Source: Roseisalinus antarcticus (GTDB lineage: Bacteria; Pseudomonadota; Alphaproteobacteria; Rhodobacterales; Rhodobacteraceae). From it: 64,000 bases of DNA. The stretch is from contig NZ_FWFZ01000001.1 of the NCBI RefSeq assembly GCF_900172355.1, forward strand, positions 434,001-498,000, in the 5' to 3' direction. Numbering within the stretch: the first letter of the stretch is position 1; the number at the start of each line of letters is the position of its first letter. Positions 8,840-16,937 of the stretch are shown piece after piece. The notes beneath the pieces are model-generated. The model was given only the letters and a program-made list of their open reading frames with translations. It was not told the origin of the DNA and searched no databases. The position numbers and the translations under genes were made by a program.

Positions 8840-9481
8840 ATGACCCCCGAACACGCCTCCCAGCTCAATGCCAAGGTCTGTGCCCTCGCCCCGGTCATCC
8901 CGGTTCTGGTGCTCGAAGACGCGAGCCTCGCGCAGGGGCTCGCCGAAGCCCTTGTGGCCGGAGGGCTGCCCGCACTCGAAGTGACCCTGCGCACCCCCGC
9001 CGCCCTCGACGCGATCCGCGAGATGGCCAAGGTGGAGGGCGGCGTGGTCGGCGCCGGCACTCTTCTTACTCCGGAAGACGTGGAGCGGGCAAAGGAGGCC
9101 GGGGCCACCTTCGGTGTCTCGCCGGGCGCCACCGACCGCATACTCGACGCTTGCGAGGCGAACGATCTGCCGCTCCTGCCCGGGGCCGCGACCGCGTCCG
9201 AGGTCATGGCGCTCTATGAGCGCGGCTACACGGTGCAGAAGTTCTTTCCCGCCGAGGCCAACGGCGGGGTCTCTGCATTGAAGGCGATCGGTGCGCCGAT
9301 CCCGCAGGTCCGGTTCTGTCCGACCGGCGGTGTCAGCCTCGCCAATGCGCCCGAATACCTCAAACTGTCGAACACGTTCTGTGTCGGCGGCAGCTGGGTT
9401 GCCCCGAAGGATCGGGTCCTGGCGTCCGACTGGGCCGCGATCACGGCGCTCGCCGCCGAAGCTGCGGCCCTCGCACGATAA
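8840..9481 (+). CDS. eda: KDPG/KHG aldolase (Entner-Doudoroff)
   Basis: Cleaves 2-keto-3-deoxy-6-phosphogluconate to pyruvate and glyceraldehyde 3-phosphate. The product has 213 residues, the family length. Motifs: PVIPVLVLEDA near the N-terminus, LPALEVTLRTPAAL with the catalytic Glu, VGAGTLL, and VQKFFPAE with the Schiff-base Lys near residue 133, then RFCPTGGVSLANA. An earlier in-frame ATG lies at 8822, but GGAACGAAG directly precedes the ATG at 8840. It is second in the edd-eda unit, behind a large inverted repeat. Confidence 0.95.
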   Translation: MTPEHASQLNAKVCALAPVIPVLVLEDASLAQGLAEALVAGGLPALEVTLRTPAALDAIREMAKVEGGVVGAGTLLTPEDVERAKEAGATFGVSPGATDRILDACEANDLPLLPGAATASEVMALYERGYTVQKFFPAEANGGVSALKAIGAPIPQVRFCPTGGVSLANAPEYLKLSNTFCVGGSWVAPKDRVLASDWAAITALAAEAAALAR

Positions 9482-9538
9482 CCTGTGCGCCGCGGCGCAC
9501 TGGCCGGGTTGCACCGTCCCGATCCCCCTGCCGCGATC

Positions 9539-9796
9539 TCAGCCCAGGCGGCCGGCCCGGCCCCCGCGCCGGCGCGGCGAGGCCGGCGCGGCCAGCCCCT
9601 CCTGCAGGACGATCGTCATCGGATGCGCCTCGACACCGTAGGTGGTCAGAAGCTGCCGGATCGCGCCGGCGGTATCGGCCCCGGACGGCAGCGACAGCGC
9701 CCAGTCGAGAAAGATCGACCGGCACTCGGGCTGGCTGATCCCGTCGATCCTGTAGGCCTCGCGGATCAGCCCCTTGGGATCCGTCTCATCGGTCAT
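9539..9796 (-). CDS. small conserved hypothetical protein
   Basis: An 85-residue protein that I recognise only as a type found beside glnE in Rhodobacterales. It is predicted to be soluble: a helical body (IREAYRIDGISQPECRSIF, then AGAIRQLLTTYG) and an Arg/Gly-rich tail (SPRRRGGRAGRLG) that could touch nucleic acid. Its ATG overlaps the end of glnE by 11 bp, so it is translationally coupled to it. No function assigned. Confidence 0.65.
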   Translation of the reverse strand: MTDETDPKGLIREAYRIDGISQPECRSIFLDWALSLPSGADTAGAIRQLLTTYGVEAHPMTIVLQEGLAAPASPRRRGGRAGRLG

Positions 9797-12563
9797 CGTC
9801 GGCCTCGCTCACAATGCGACCGACACATGCGGCCGCGGCTTCTCCGGTCTCTTCCATCGCCGACTTCAGCGCGGCCTCGTCCGCCATTCCAGTCTCGCGC
9901 AATATAAGGCGCAGGCCGCCCTCGCCCACCGCCGAAAGATCGAGCGGCGCACCCGTGAGCAGTCTTGCCGACGCTTGCAGCGACCAGAAGAGCCGTGCCG
10001 CGCGTTTCAGCACCTCGGCGTCCGCCTGCGTCAGGATCCACGCCGCGACCCCGGCGTCAAGCTGTCCTTCGGTATCGCGCAGCGGCGAGCCCGCCAGCAG
10101 GGCGGCGGTTTGCGCGGACAATTCGATATCCTGCAGCCGCCCCGGCCCGGCCTTCGCGTCGAACGCCCCCTGCGGCGCCTTGGCCGCCGCCAGCCGCGCA
10201 CGCATGTCGGCCACGTCCCGGCGGACCTGTCGCGCGGCGCCGCGGGCGTCGATCACCGCCCGGCGCACGCGCTCCACCTCACCGGCGAGTTCCTCGGCGC
10301 CGGCGATGGGCCGGGCACGGGTCAGCGCGAGCTGTTCCCAGGTCCAGGCCTCTTCGCGCTGATAGATCTCGAAGGAGGTCAGCGCCGTGGCGACCGGCCC
10401 CTGCCGGCCCGAGGGACGCAGCCGCATGTCCACCTCGTAGAGCCGACCCTCTGCCATCTGCGCCGACAGCGCCGTGACCAGCGACTGGGTGAGACGCGCG
10501 TAATAGGCCCGCGAAGACAGGGGGCGCCGCCCCTCCGACGCCTCGACCCCCGCCGGGTCGTAGATCACGATCAGGTCCAGGTCGGAGGTCGCATTGAGCC
10601 GCGCCGCCCCCAGCGACCCCATGCCGACCACCACCGCGCCGCGTCCGGGGGCCGGGCCGTGCTTGGCGGCAAACGCCGACAGCACCGCGGGCCAGAGGCC
10701 TGAGACCACGGCCTCGGCCAGGTCGGCATATTGCCGGCCCGCTTCTTCGGCCGAGATCAGGCCGCGCAGATGGTGCACACCGATGCGGAAATGCCAGTCC
10801 TTCGCCCAGCGGCGCGCGGCGTCCAGCTGCGCCTCGTAGTCGGGGGCGGCCGACAATACCTCGGTCAGCATGTCGCGCAGATGCGCGACCCCGGACCAGG
10901 CCGCGAAGAAATCCCCCACGATCACCGCATCCAGCACCCCGGCGTTGCGCGACAGGTATTGCGCAAGCGCGGGCGCCGTGGCGCAGATGTCGACGATCAG
11001 CTGTTGCAGCGGCGGGTTCGCCTCGAAGAGCGAAAAAAGCTGGACCCCCGCCGGAAGCCCCCGCAGGAACCCGTCGAATTGCGACAGTGCCTCCTCGGGC
11101 CGGGCGGCTTCCTTGAGCCGCGCCAGGATCGACGGTTTGAGCCGGTCGAAGATCTCCACCGCGCGACTGGAACGCAGCGCCGGGTAACGCATCCAGCGGG
11201 CCACCATGTCGGCGCCGAAATCGTCGGGCTGCGCCTCGGCGGGCTCCGGCGCGAAGAAATCCTCTGTCAGCGCGTCGACCGCGTCGAACCGCTCGGTCAG
11301 CTCGGTCCGCAGACCGGCGACGTCGCGCCCCATGAGGGCGGCAAGCCGGGCGAATCCCTCTGCGTCCCCGGGCAGATCATGGGTCTGGGTGTCGGCAATC
11401 ATCTGCAGCCGGTGTTCCAGTTCCCGGTGCGCCCGGTAGTGCTCGGTCAGGGACCGGGCGGTCTCCTGCGGCAGCCAACCGGCCTCAGCGAGGCGCGCCA
11501 GGCCTTCATCCGTGCGCCGCACCCGCAGCGACTTATCCCGCCCGCCCGCGATCAGCTGGCGGGTCTGGGTGAAGAACTCGATCTCGCGAATGCCGCCCCG
11601 CCCGAGCTTGACGTTGTGCCCCTCGAGCGCGAAGGGCCCGCCGAGGTTCTTGTGATCGCGGATCCGCAGGCGCATGTCGTGGGCGTCCTGGATCGCGGCG
11701 AAATCCAGGTGCTTGCGCCAGACGAAGGGCGTGAGCGCCGCCAGGAACCGCTCGCCCGCGGCGATGTCGCCCGCGGCCGCGCGCGCCTTGATATAGGCCG
11801 CGCGTTCCCATGTGCGGCCCACGCTCTCGTAGTAGCTTTCGGCCATGGTCATCGCGACGCAGGCCGGGGTGACCGCCGCATCGGGCCGCAACCGCAGGTC
11901 GGTGCGAAAAACATAGCCCTCGGCGGTCGCGTCCGACAGCAGCGCCCGCAGCGCCCGGGTGACCTTGACGAAGACGCTGCGGACCTCGGCGAGGTCCCCG
12001 GGATCGTAGGCGGTGTCGTCGAACAGGCAGATCAGGTCGATGTCGCTGGAATAATTGAGCTCATAGGCGCCGCCCTTGCCCATCGAGAGCGCAACCATGC
12101 CCGCCGCGGTGTCGGCATCGTCTGGCCCCTTGCCCGGCAGCTTGCCACGCCCCAGCTGGACCGCCACGAGCCGCCGCAGCGCCAGGTCCACCGCGCTGTC
12201 CGCGAGCCGCGACAGGACAAGCGTCACCTCCTCCAGGGACCAGGCCCCGCCGAGGTCGGCCATCCCGGTCAGAAGCGCCACCCGGCGTTTGGCCCGGCGC
12301 AGCTCGGTGCCCAGGTCGGCCAGCTCGAAATCCTCCAGCCGGGCGAGCTCTGCCTCGAACGCCGCCTCAGGCGCGTCGCAGGCGGCCGCGAACCAGTCCC
12401 GCTCGCGGTGCAGCAGCCCGCAGAGGTAGGGGCTGGACCCGGCCGCCCCCGCCACCAGCCCGCGCAGCTCCGCCGGCAGGTCAGGGTAAAGCGCGGCCGC
12501 CTCCCGGCCCCGGTCGGCGTCGAAAGCATCGGGCGACCGTGTCAGGCGGGCGGCGAGGCTCAT
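9786..12563 (-). CDS. glnE: glutamine synthetase adenylyltransferase/deadenylase
   Basis: Bifunctional enzyme that adenylylates and deadenylylates glutamine synthetase in response to PII. About 925 residues (E. coli 946). Two nucleotidyltransferase domains are visible: YELNYSSDIDLICLFD (about residue 165, the deadenylylating half) and GSLGAARLNATSDLDLIVIY (about residue 640, the adenylylating half), each followed by a helical domain. I start at the ATG at 12563; an upstream in-frame TTG at 12587 is possible and neither has a strong ribosome site. No glnA or glnB is near. Confidence 0.93.
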   Translation of the reverse strand: MSLAARLTRSPDAFDADRGREAAALYPDLPAELRGLVAGAAGSSPYLCGLLHRERDWFAAACDAPEAAFEAELARLEDFELADLGTELRRAKRRVALLTGMADLGGAWSLEEVTLVLSRLADSAVDLALRRLVAVQLGRGKLPGKGPDDADTAAGMVALSMGKGGAYELNYSSDIDLICLFDDTAYDPGDLAEVRSVFVKVTRALRALLSDATAEGYVFRTDLRLRPDAAVTPACVAMTMAESYYESVGRTWERAAYIKARAAAGDIAAGERFLAALTPFVWRKHLDFAAIQDAHDMRLRIRDHKNLGGPFALEGHNVKLGRGGIREIEFFTQTRQLIAGGRDKSLRVRRTDEGLARLAEAGWLPQETARSLTEHYRAHRELEHRLQMIADTQTHDLPGDAEGFARLAALMGRDVAGLRTELTERFDAVDALTEDFFAPEPAEAQPDDFGADMVARWMRYPALRSSRAVEIFDRLKPSILARLKEAARPEEALSQFDGFLRGLPAGVQLFSLFEANPPLQQLIVDICATAPALAQYLSRNAGVLDAVIVGDFFAAWSGVAHLRDMLTEVLSAAPDYEAQLDAARRWAKDWHFRIGVHHLRGLISAEEAGRQYADLAEAVVSGLWPAVLSAFAAKHGPAPGRGAVVVGMGSLGAARLNATSDLDLIVIYDPAGVEASEGRRPLSSRAYYARLTQSLVTALSAQMAEGRLYEVDMRLRPSGRQGPVATALTSFEIYQREEAWTWEQLALTRARPIAGAEELAGEVERVRRAVIDARGAARQVRRDVADMRARLAAAKAPQGAFDAKAGPGRLQDIELSAQTAALLAGSPLRDTEGQLDAGVAAWILTQADAEVLKRAARLFWSLQASARLLTGAPLDLSAVGEGGLRLILRETGMADEAALKSAMEETGEAAAACVGRIVSEADDDR

Positions 12564-12687
12564 GCCCGGACGTCCGGACAGGCGCAACGCGCGGCTTTCA
12601 GGGCTTTTTCACGAAGATCGGCCAAACTGTTGTCTCCCCGCGCCTGTTGTATGACTTTCGCGCCGAACGCTAGAAGGGGGAGCAGAC

Positions 12688-13158
12688 ATGAGCAAGAGCC
12701 TGCAGCGGGTGAGCGAGGCGCTGCGCGACAGCGGCCTCAAGCCCTACATCCTGGAAATGGGAACAGAGAGCCGGACCGCGCAGCAGGCGGCCGATGCGGC
12801 CGGCTGCGCGCTGGACCAGATCGCCAAGTCCATCGTATTTCAGGGGGCCTTGTCCGGCGAAATCGTCCTGTTCCTGACCGCGGGCGGCAACCGGGTCGAC
12901 GCCGATCGCGCGGCCAGCCTGGCCGGCGAGCCGCTGACCCGCGCCGACCCGAAAGTGGTGCGCGAGCGGACAGGCTTTGCCATCGGCGGCGTCGCCCCGA
13001 TCGGGCACCTGTCCCCGGTCCGCGCCTACTGGGACCCGCGCCTGTCGGAGTTCAGCGTCATCTATGCCGCCGCCGGAACACCGCGACATGTCTTTCCGAT
13101 CACCCCCGCGGACCTGATGCGCCTGACCGATGCCAGGGAGGGGCCGTTCACCGCCTGA
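12688..13158 (+). CDS. YbaK/EbsC-family aminoacyl-tRNA deacylase-like protein
   Basis: A 156-residue single-domain protein of the YbaK/ProX fold, which hydrolyses mischarged aminoacyl-tRNAs in trans. Visible motifs are ESRTAQQAADAAGCALDQIA, the conserved Lys in IAKSIVFQG and GGVAPIGHLSPVRAY, typical of the substrate pocket. It is divergent from glnE, with GAAGGGGGAGCAGAC before its ATG. Substrate (Cys-tRNAPro, Ala-tRNAPro or other) cannot be told. Confidence 0.88.
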   Translation: MSKSLQRVSEALRDSGLKPYILEMGTESRTAQQAADAAGCALDQIAKSIVFQGALSGEIVLFLTAGGNRVDADRAASLAGEPLTRADPKVVRERTGFAIGGVAPIGHLSPVRAYWDPRLSEFSVIYAAAGTPRHVFPITPADLMRLTDAREGPFTA

Positions 13159-13434
13159 CGCCCCGGCGCGCCGCACCTTCGGAGCGCCGCCAGGATGGGC
13201 GGAGCCGGGTGATTCCCGGGCAGTCGTCATGTTGTGCGCCAATGCGGCCGTGCGCGGCGCTCGATCCGCCAGGACAAGCGATTGCATCGGCCCGACGCGG
13301 CGACAAACTGCCCGAAAGGGTCGGATCCGTCGCAATTGACCAAGCATGCGGCGTTGCAGCGACACTGTCGGAGAGCGGGATATGGGACAGCGAAGGATGC
13401 AAGCGCGGCGGCCTGTGGCACGAAAGGGCGATCC

Positions 13435-14700
13435 ATGATCAACGTCTTGGCCGGGGTCTGGGCCCTTTTGCTCGGCATCGTTCTGATCATGCTGGGCAAC
13501 GGCATGCATTTCACCCTGATCGGTCTGCGCGGCGGGATCGAGGGCTTTTCCTCCGCGGAACTGGCCGTCATCACCTCGGGCTATTTCCTGGGCTTCTTGT
13601 CGGGTGCGCGCCTGACCCCGCTGATGATCCAGCGCGTCGGCCATGTCCGGGTCTTCGCCGCCCTCGGCAGCTTCATGTCGGCAGGGCTGATCGCGCTGCC
13701 GCTGCTGACCGAGCCCTGGGCCTGGACGTTGCTGCGGATCCTCGTGGGCTTCTGCATGTCCGGCATCTATGTGGCGGCCGAAAGCTGGCTGAACGCCGCC
13801 GCCAGCAACGACACCCGCGGCAAGGTCCTGTCGGCCTACATGATGGCGCAGACGCTGGGGATCATCGGGGCGCAGGGGCTGTTGACCCTGGGCGACGCGG
13901 GCACCTCCGTCCTGTTCATCTGCGCGTCGATCCTGGTCTCGATCTCCTTCGCGCCGATCCTGCTGTCGGCGACCCCCGTGCCCGCGGTGCAGGTCGCCCG
14001 GCCAATGTCGCTGCGGGCCCTTTTTGCCGGCTCGCCGTTGGGCATGGTGGGGATCTTCCTGCTTGGTGCGGTCTATGCCACGCAATCGGGCATGGGGGCC
14101 GTGTTCGGATCCCAGATCGGGATGTCGGCGGCGCAGATCTCGCTGTTCGTGGCGATGCTGTTCGCGGGGGCCCTGGTGTTGCAATACCCGATCGGCTGGC
14201 TGTCCGACCGGGTCGACCGGCGCAGGCTGATCTTCGGCGCGGCGACCCTTGGCGCGGCGTCCTGCGGGCTGGGCTGGCTGACCGGCGGCGGATTGTGGGC
14301 CCTGATGGCCGCGGCGTTCTTTGCGGGCGGGGTCACCACGCCGCTCTATGCGCTCTTTCTGGCCTATACGAACGATAGCCTGTCCTCGGACGACATGCCC
14401 GCCGCGTCCGGCGGGCTGGTCTTCACCTTTGGCCTGGGCGCCATCGCCGGCCCGCTGGTGACAGGCTGGGCGATGCAGCGGATGGACCCCTATGCGTTCT
14501 GGCTGGTGCTCGGCATTACCTTCGCCGTCATCTCGCTCTATGCGCTCTATCGCATGACCCAACTCGCGACCTCACCGGTCGCCGATACGGAAAGCTACCT
14601 GAACGTGCTCCCGACCGCATCGCCCATCGCCGTCGAGGCGGCGGCGGAATGGGCCGTCGAGAACGCCGAGGCCGAACGCGAGCTGGAAGAACAGGCCTGA
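13435..14700 (+). CDS. major facilitator superfamily transporter, YcaD-like
   Basis: A 421-residue inner-membrane carrier with 12 predicted membrane helices. The A-motif equivalent after helix 2 is weak (SGARLTPLMIQRVGHVRV) but the repeat after helix 8 is clear (GWLSDRVDRRRLIFG). The helices LRILVGFCMSGIYVAAESWL and the overall pattern resemble E. coli YcaD. The ATG at 13435 has AAAGGG upstream; the open frame begins earlier at 13234, but that part is not membrane-like. Substrate unknown; no neighbouring pathway genes point to one. Confidence 0.85.
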   Translation: MINVLAGVWALLLGIVLIMLGNGMHFTLIGLRGGIEGFSSAELAVITSGYFLGFLSGARLTPLMIQRVGHVRVFAALGSFMSAGLIALPLLTEPWAWTLLRILVGFCMSGIYVAAESWLNAAASNDTRGKVLSAYMMAQTLGIIGAQGLLTLGDAGTSVLFICASILVSISFAPILLSATPVPAVQVARPMSLRALFAGSPLGMVGIFLLGAVYATQSGMGAVFGSQIGMSAAQISLFVAMLFAGALVLQYPIGWLSDRVDRRRLIFGAATLGAASCGLGWLTGGGLWALMAAAFFAGGVTTPLYALFLAYTNDSLSSDDMPAASGGLVFTFGLGAIAGPLVTGWAMQRMDPYAFWLVLGITFAVISLYALYRMTQLATSPVADTESYLNVLPTASPIAVEAAAEWAVENAEAERELEEQA

Positions 14701-14794
14701 TCCGCCCCCTCCCCCCCGCGCCGATCCTTCCGGCGCCGTCCTCCACGGGAAGAAGCGGTGAAAATCGCAAGCTGATCAGGTGGTTGCCGGAATG

Positions 14795-14813
14795 ATGTGA
14801 ATTCTTTTAACAT
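14795..14813. promoter_or_regulatory. 19-bp inverted-repeat operator, copy 1
   Basis: ATGTGAA, 5 bases, TTAACAT: the same pattern as copy 2 with one mismatched position. It lies 59 bp upstream of copy 2 in the region before the DUF2852 gene. Confidence 0.5.
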
Positions 14814-14853
14814 AGACCCTTGAACGGGGGCCCCGGGCCACGCATATGGGGTG

Positions 14854-14872
14854 ATGTGAAAGGCATTCACAT
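14854..14872. promoter_or_regulatory. 19-bp inverted-repeat operator, copy 2
   Basis: ATGTGAA, 5 bases (AGGCA), TTCACAT: a perfect 7+7 inverted repeat ending 27 bp before the ATG of the DUF2852 gene. The spacing between TGTGA and TCACA is 7, not the 6 of CRP sites, so a different dimeric regulator is inferred. Confidence 0.55.
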
Positions 14873-14899
14873 TAACCCGCACCGCTCAAGGAGACCCTG

Positions 14900-15340
14900 A
14901 TGACCGACGCTTCCCTGCAAACAGCCAGACCGCAAGAGGGCTCCGGCCTCATGGGCTGGTTCTCTCGTGTCGAAGCCTGGCTCGATGACCGTGGCAAAGG
15001 CGCGTGGATCGCCGCCATGGTTCTGGGCTTCATCCTCGCGTGGCCCATCGGCCTCGCCCTTCTCGCCTACATGATCTGGAGCAAACGCATGTTCAGCCGT
15101 TCCTGCGCCTCGCGGCGCTCGCAATCCCGCCACACCTACCATTCGGCGATGAAATCCTCGGGCAATTCGGCCTTCGACTCCTACAAGACCGAGACCCTGC
15201 GCCGCCTGGAAGAAGAACAGGCCAGCTTCGAGGCCTTCCTGGAGCGCCTGCGCGAGGCCAAGGACAAAGCCGAGTTCGACCAGTTCATGAACGACCGCGC
15301 CCACAAGGCCGGTGACGACGGCGACGAAGCCGCCGCATGA
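14900..15340 (+). CDS. DUF2852 family membrane protein
   Basis: A 146-residue protein of the DUF2852 family, known mainly from alphaproteobacteria, function unknown. One hydrophobic segment spans about residues 36-58 (IAAMVLGFILAWPIGLALLA) and is followed by a basic stretch (WSKRMFSRSCASRRSQSR) and a helical acidic coiled coil (LRRLEEEQASFEAFLERLRE). The basic flank suggests the C-terminal coiled coil is cytoplasmic. AAGGAG precedes the ATG. Two copies of a 19-bp inverted repeat lie just upstream, so it is probably tightly regulated. Confidence 0.8.
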   Translation: MTDASLQTARPQEGSGLMGWFSRVEAWLDDRGKGAWIAAMVLGFILAWPIGLALLAYMIWSKRMFSRSCASRRSQSRHTYHSAMKSSGNSAFDSYKTETLRRLEEEQASFEAFLERLREAKDKAEFDQFMNDRAHKAGDDGDEAAA

Positions 15341-15348
15341 TGACCCTG

Positions 15349-15382
15349 CCGGGCGGCCCCTTCTAGAAAGGGGGCGGCCCGG
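15349..15382 (+). terminator. hairpin after the DUF2852 gene
   Basis: CCGGGC pairs with GCCCGG, and inside it GCCCC pairs with GGGGC around a TTCTAGAA core. There is no T-run, so this is a stabilising or Rho-related hairpin rather than a classic intrinsic terminator. Confidence 0.35.
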
Positions 15383-15413
15383 CCATTCGTGATTCCAGCC
15401 AGGAGCAGACAAG

Positions 15414-15878
15414 ATGTATGCCGACGGACACTCCGCGCCCCGCACCGCCGGGCGCCTTCCCGATCCCCGCAGCCGCCCCGACTTCTACGAGGGCGTGCCG
15501 GGCAAGCGGTTCGGAGCGTGGATCGCCGACACGGTGCTTGTCGTGCTGGTCTGCGTCCTGCTGCTACCCTTCACCGCCTTCTTGGGCCTCTTCTTCTTTC
15601 CGGTGATGATGCTGATCGTGGGCTTCTTCTATCGTTGGTCCACGCTGGCCGGCGGCTCTGCGACCTGGGGCATGCGCTTGATGGGGATCGAGCTGCGCGA
15701 GGCCGACGGGCACAGGTTTTCGAACGGGACCGCCCTGGCCCATACCCTGGGCTACAGCGTCTCGATCGCGGTGCCGGTCCTTCAGGTAATCTCAATTGTT
15801 TTGATGTTGATCACGGACCGCAAGCAAGGTCTCACGGACCATATCATTGGCACGGCGGCTCTGAACAAACCGGTCTGA
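15414..15878 (+). CDS. RDD-family membrane protein
   Basis: A 154-residue inner-membrane protein of the RDD family. The region RFGAWIADTVLVVLV carries the Arg...Asp pair that names the family, then membrane helices at about 35-55, 60-78 and 118-137, with TWGMRLMGIELREADG between them, the usual RDD loop. RDD proteins have been linked to ion or small-molecule transport, but the role here is open. It follows the DUF2852 gene by 73 bp and precedes the leucyltransferase gene by 99 bp. Confidence 0.85.
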   Translation: MYADGHSAPRTAGRLPDPRSRPDFYEGVPGKRFGAWIADTVLVVLVCVLLLPFTAFLGLFFFPVMMLIVGFFYRWSTLAGGSATWGMRLMGIELREADGHRFSNGTALAHTLGYSVSIAVPVLQVISIVLMLITDRKQGLTDHIIGTAALNKPV

Positions 15879-15977
15879 GGCGGCCGCGGCACCGGCAAAC
15901 CGGCGCCCCCTTGAATAGGGGGGCTTGGCGGGCCGGTAACGCATTGCTAACCTCTAAGCCGAGGAGCACTGCCACCC

Positions 15978-16826
15978 ATGCGTCACACCCTGCCGCTCGC
16001 CCCGCAATTCTACGTCACGGCGCCGCAACCCTGCCCTTATCTTGAGGGCCGGATGGAGCGGAAGCTGTTCACCGCGCTGCAGGGCGACAGCGCGGAAAAG
16101 CTCAACGATGCCTTGTCGAAACAGGGGTTTCGCCGCTCGCAGAATGTCCTCTACCGGCCATCCTGCGCGGATTGTTCGGCGTGTCTCTCCGCCCGAATCG
16201 CGGTCGATCGGTTCACCCCGACCAAGAGCCAGCGCCGGGTGACCCGCCGCAACAGCTTTCTGGAGCGCCGCGCGAGTGCGCCCTGGGCGACCGAAGAGCA
16301 GTTTGCACTGTTCCGCGACTATCTCGACAGCCGCCACGCGACAGGCGGGATGGCCGACATGGACCTGTTCGAATTCGCGGCGATGATCGAAGAGACGCCG
16401 ATCCGTTCGCGCCTGATCGAGTATTCCGACCCGGCGGCGCCGCGGGACGATGCCCACGGCGGGCTCGAAGCGGTCTGCCTGACGGACGTCCTCGATGACG
16501 GGCTGTCGATGGTCTATTCCTTCTTCGACCCCGACCTCATGCGCAATTCCCTGGGGACCTACGTGATCCTCGACCACATCGCGCTCGCCCGCGGTATGGG
16601 GCTGCCGTATGTCTACTTGGGCTACTGGGTGCCGGGCAGCCCGAAGATGGGCTACAAGGCGCGGTACTCGGGCCTCGAGATCTATCATCAGGGCCAGTGG
16701 CAGCGGCTGGACGACCCGGACGGGTTCTCTGCCGACACCCATCCGCTCTCGGTCGCCCCAATCGCCGAGCAGGTGGCCCGGATCAACCTTCCCGACAGCC
16801 GGCCAACCGGACGCGACGATCGCTGA
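15978..16826 (+). CDS. bpt: leucyl-tRNA--protein transferase, Bpt type
   Basis: Transfers Leu from leucyl-tRNA to proteins that begin with Asp or Glu, feeding them to the ClpS/ClpAP N-end-rule pathway. The product has 282 residues. The arginyltransferase-like fold shows [16 protein letters not shown] near the N-terminus, [16 protein letters not shown] with clustered Cys near 55-70, and [25 protein letters not shown] plus the [13 protein letters not shown] motif near the C-terminus. It ends close to a pair of palindromes and is convergent with the TRAP operon. Confidence 0.92.
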   Translation: MRHTLPLAPQFYVTAPQPCPYLEGRMERKLFTALQGDSAEKLNDALSKQGFRRSQNVLYRPSCADCSACLSARIAVDRFTPTKSQRRVTRRNSFLERRASAPWATEEQFALFRDYLDSRHATGGMADMDLFEFAAMIEETPIRSRLIEYSDPAAPRDDAHGGLEAVCLTDVLDDGLSMVYSFFDPDLMRNSLGTYVILDHIALARGMGLPYVYLGYWVPGSPKMGYKARYSGLEIYHQGQWQRLDDPDGFSADTHPLSVAPIAEQVARINLPDSRPTGRDDR

Positions 16827-16881
16827 TCGCGTCCGGCAAGGCGCTCTGATCCCGACGGACACCGCCCGCCCCGGCGCGAGC

Positions 16882-16926
16882 CCGATTATTCGCGAATAAT
16901 CGGTCCGGATATTCGCGAATATCCGG
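16882..16926. repeat. two adjacent perfect 22-bp palindromes
   Basis: First palindrome at 16882-16903 (half-site CCGATTATTCG), second at 16905-16926 (half-site CCGGATATTCG), one base apart. Both share the centre ATTCGCGAAT while the outer bases differ in a compensated way. They lie between the convergent genes bpt and dctM-like. They could end transcription from both sides as hairpins with a CGCG loop, or bind a dimeric protein. Neither is followed by a T-run. Confidence 0.8.
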
Positions 16927-16937
16927 GAGCCGGCCGG

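Noticed and set aside
14854-14872. CRP or FNR binding site
   Set aside because: TGTGA and TCACA are 7 bases apart instead of 6, and it does not match TTGAT-N4-ATCAA. I keep it as an unassigned operator.
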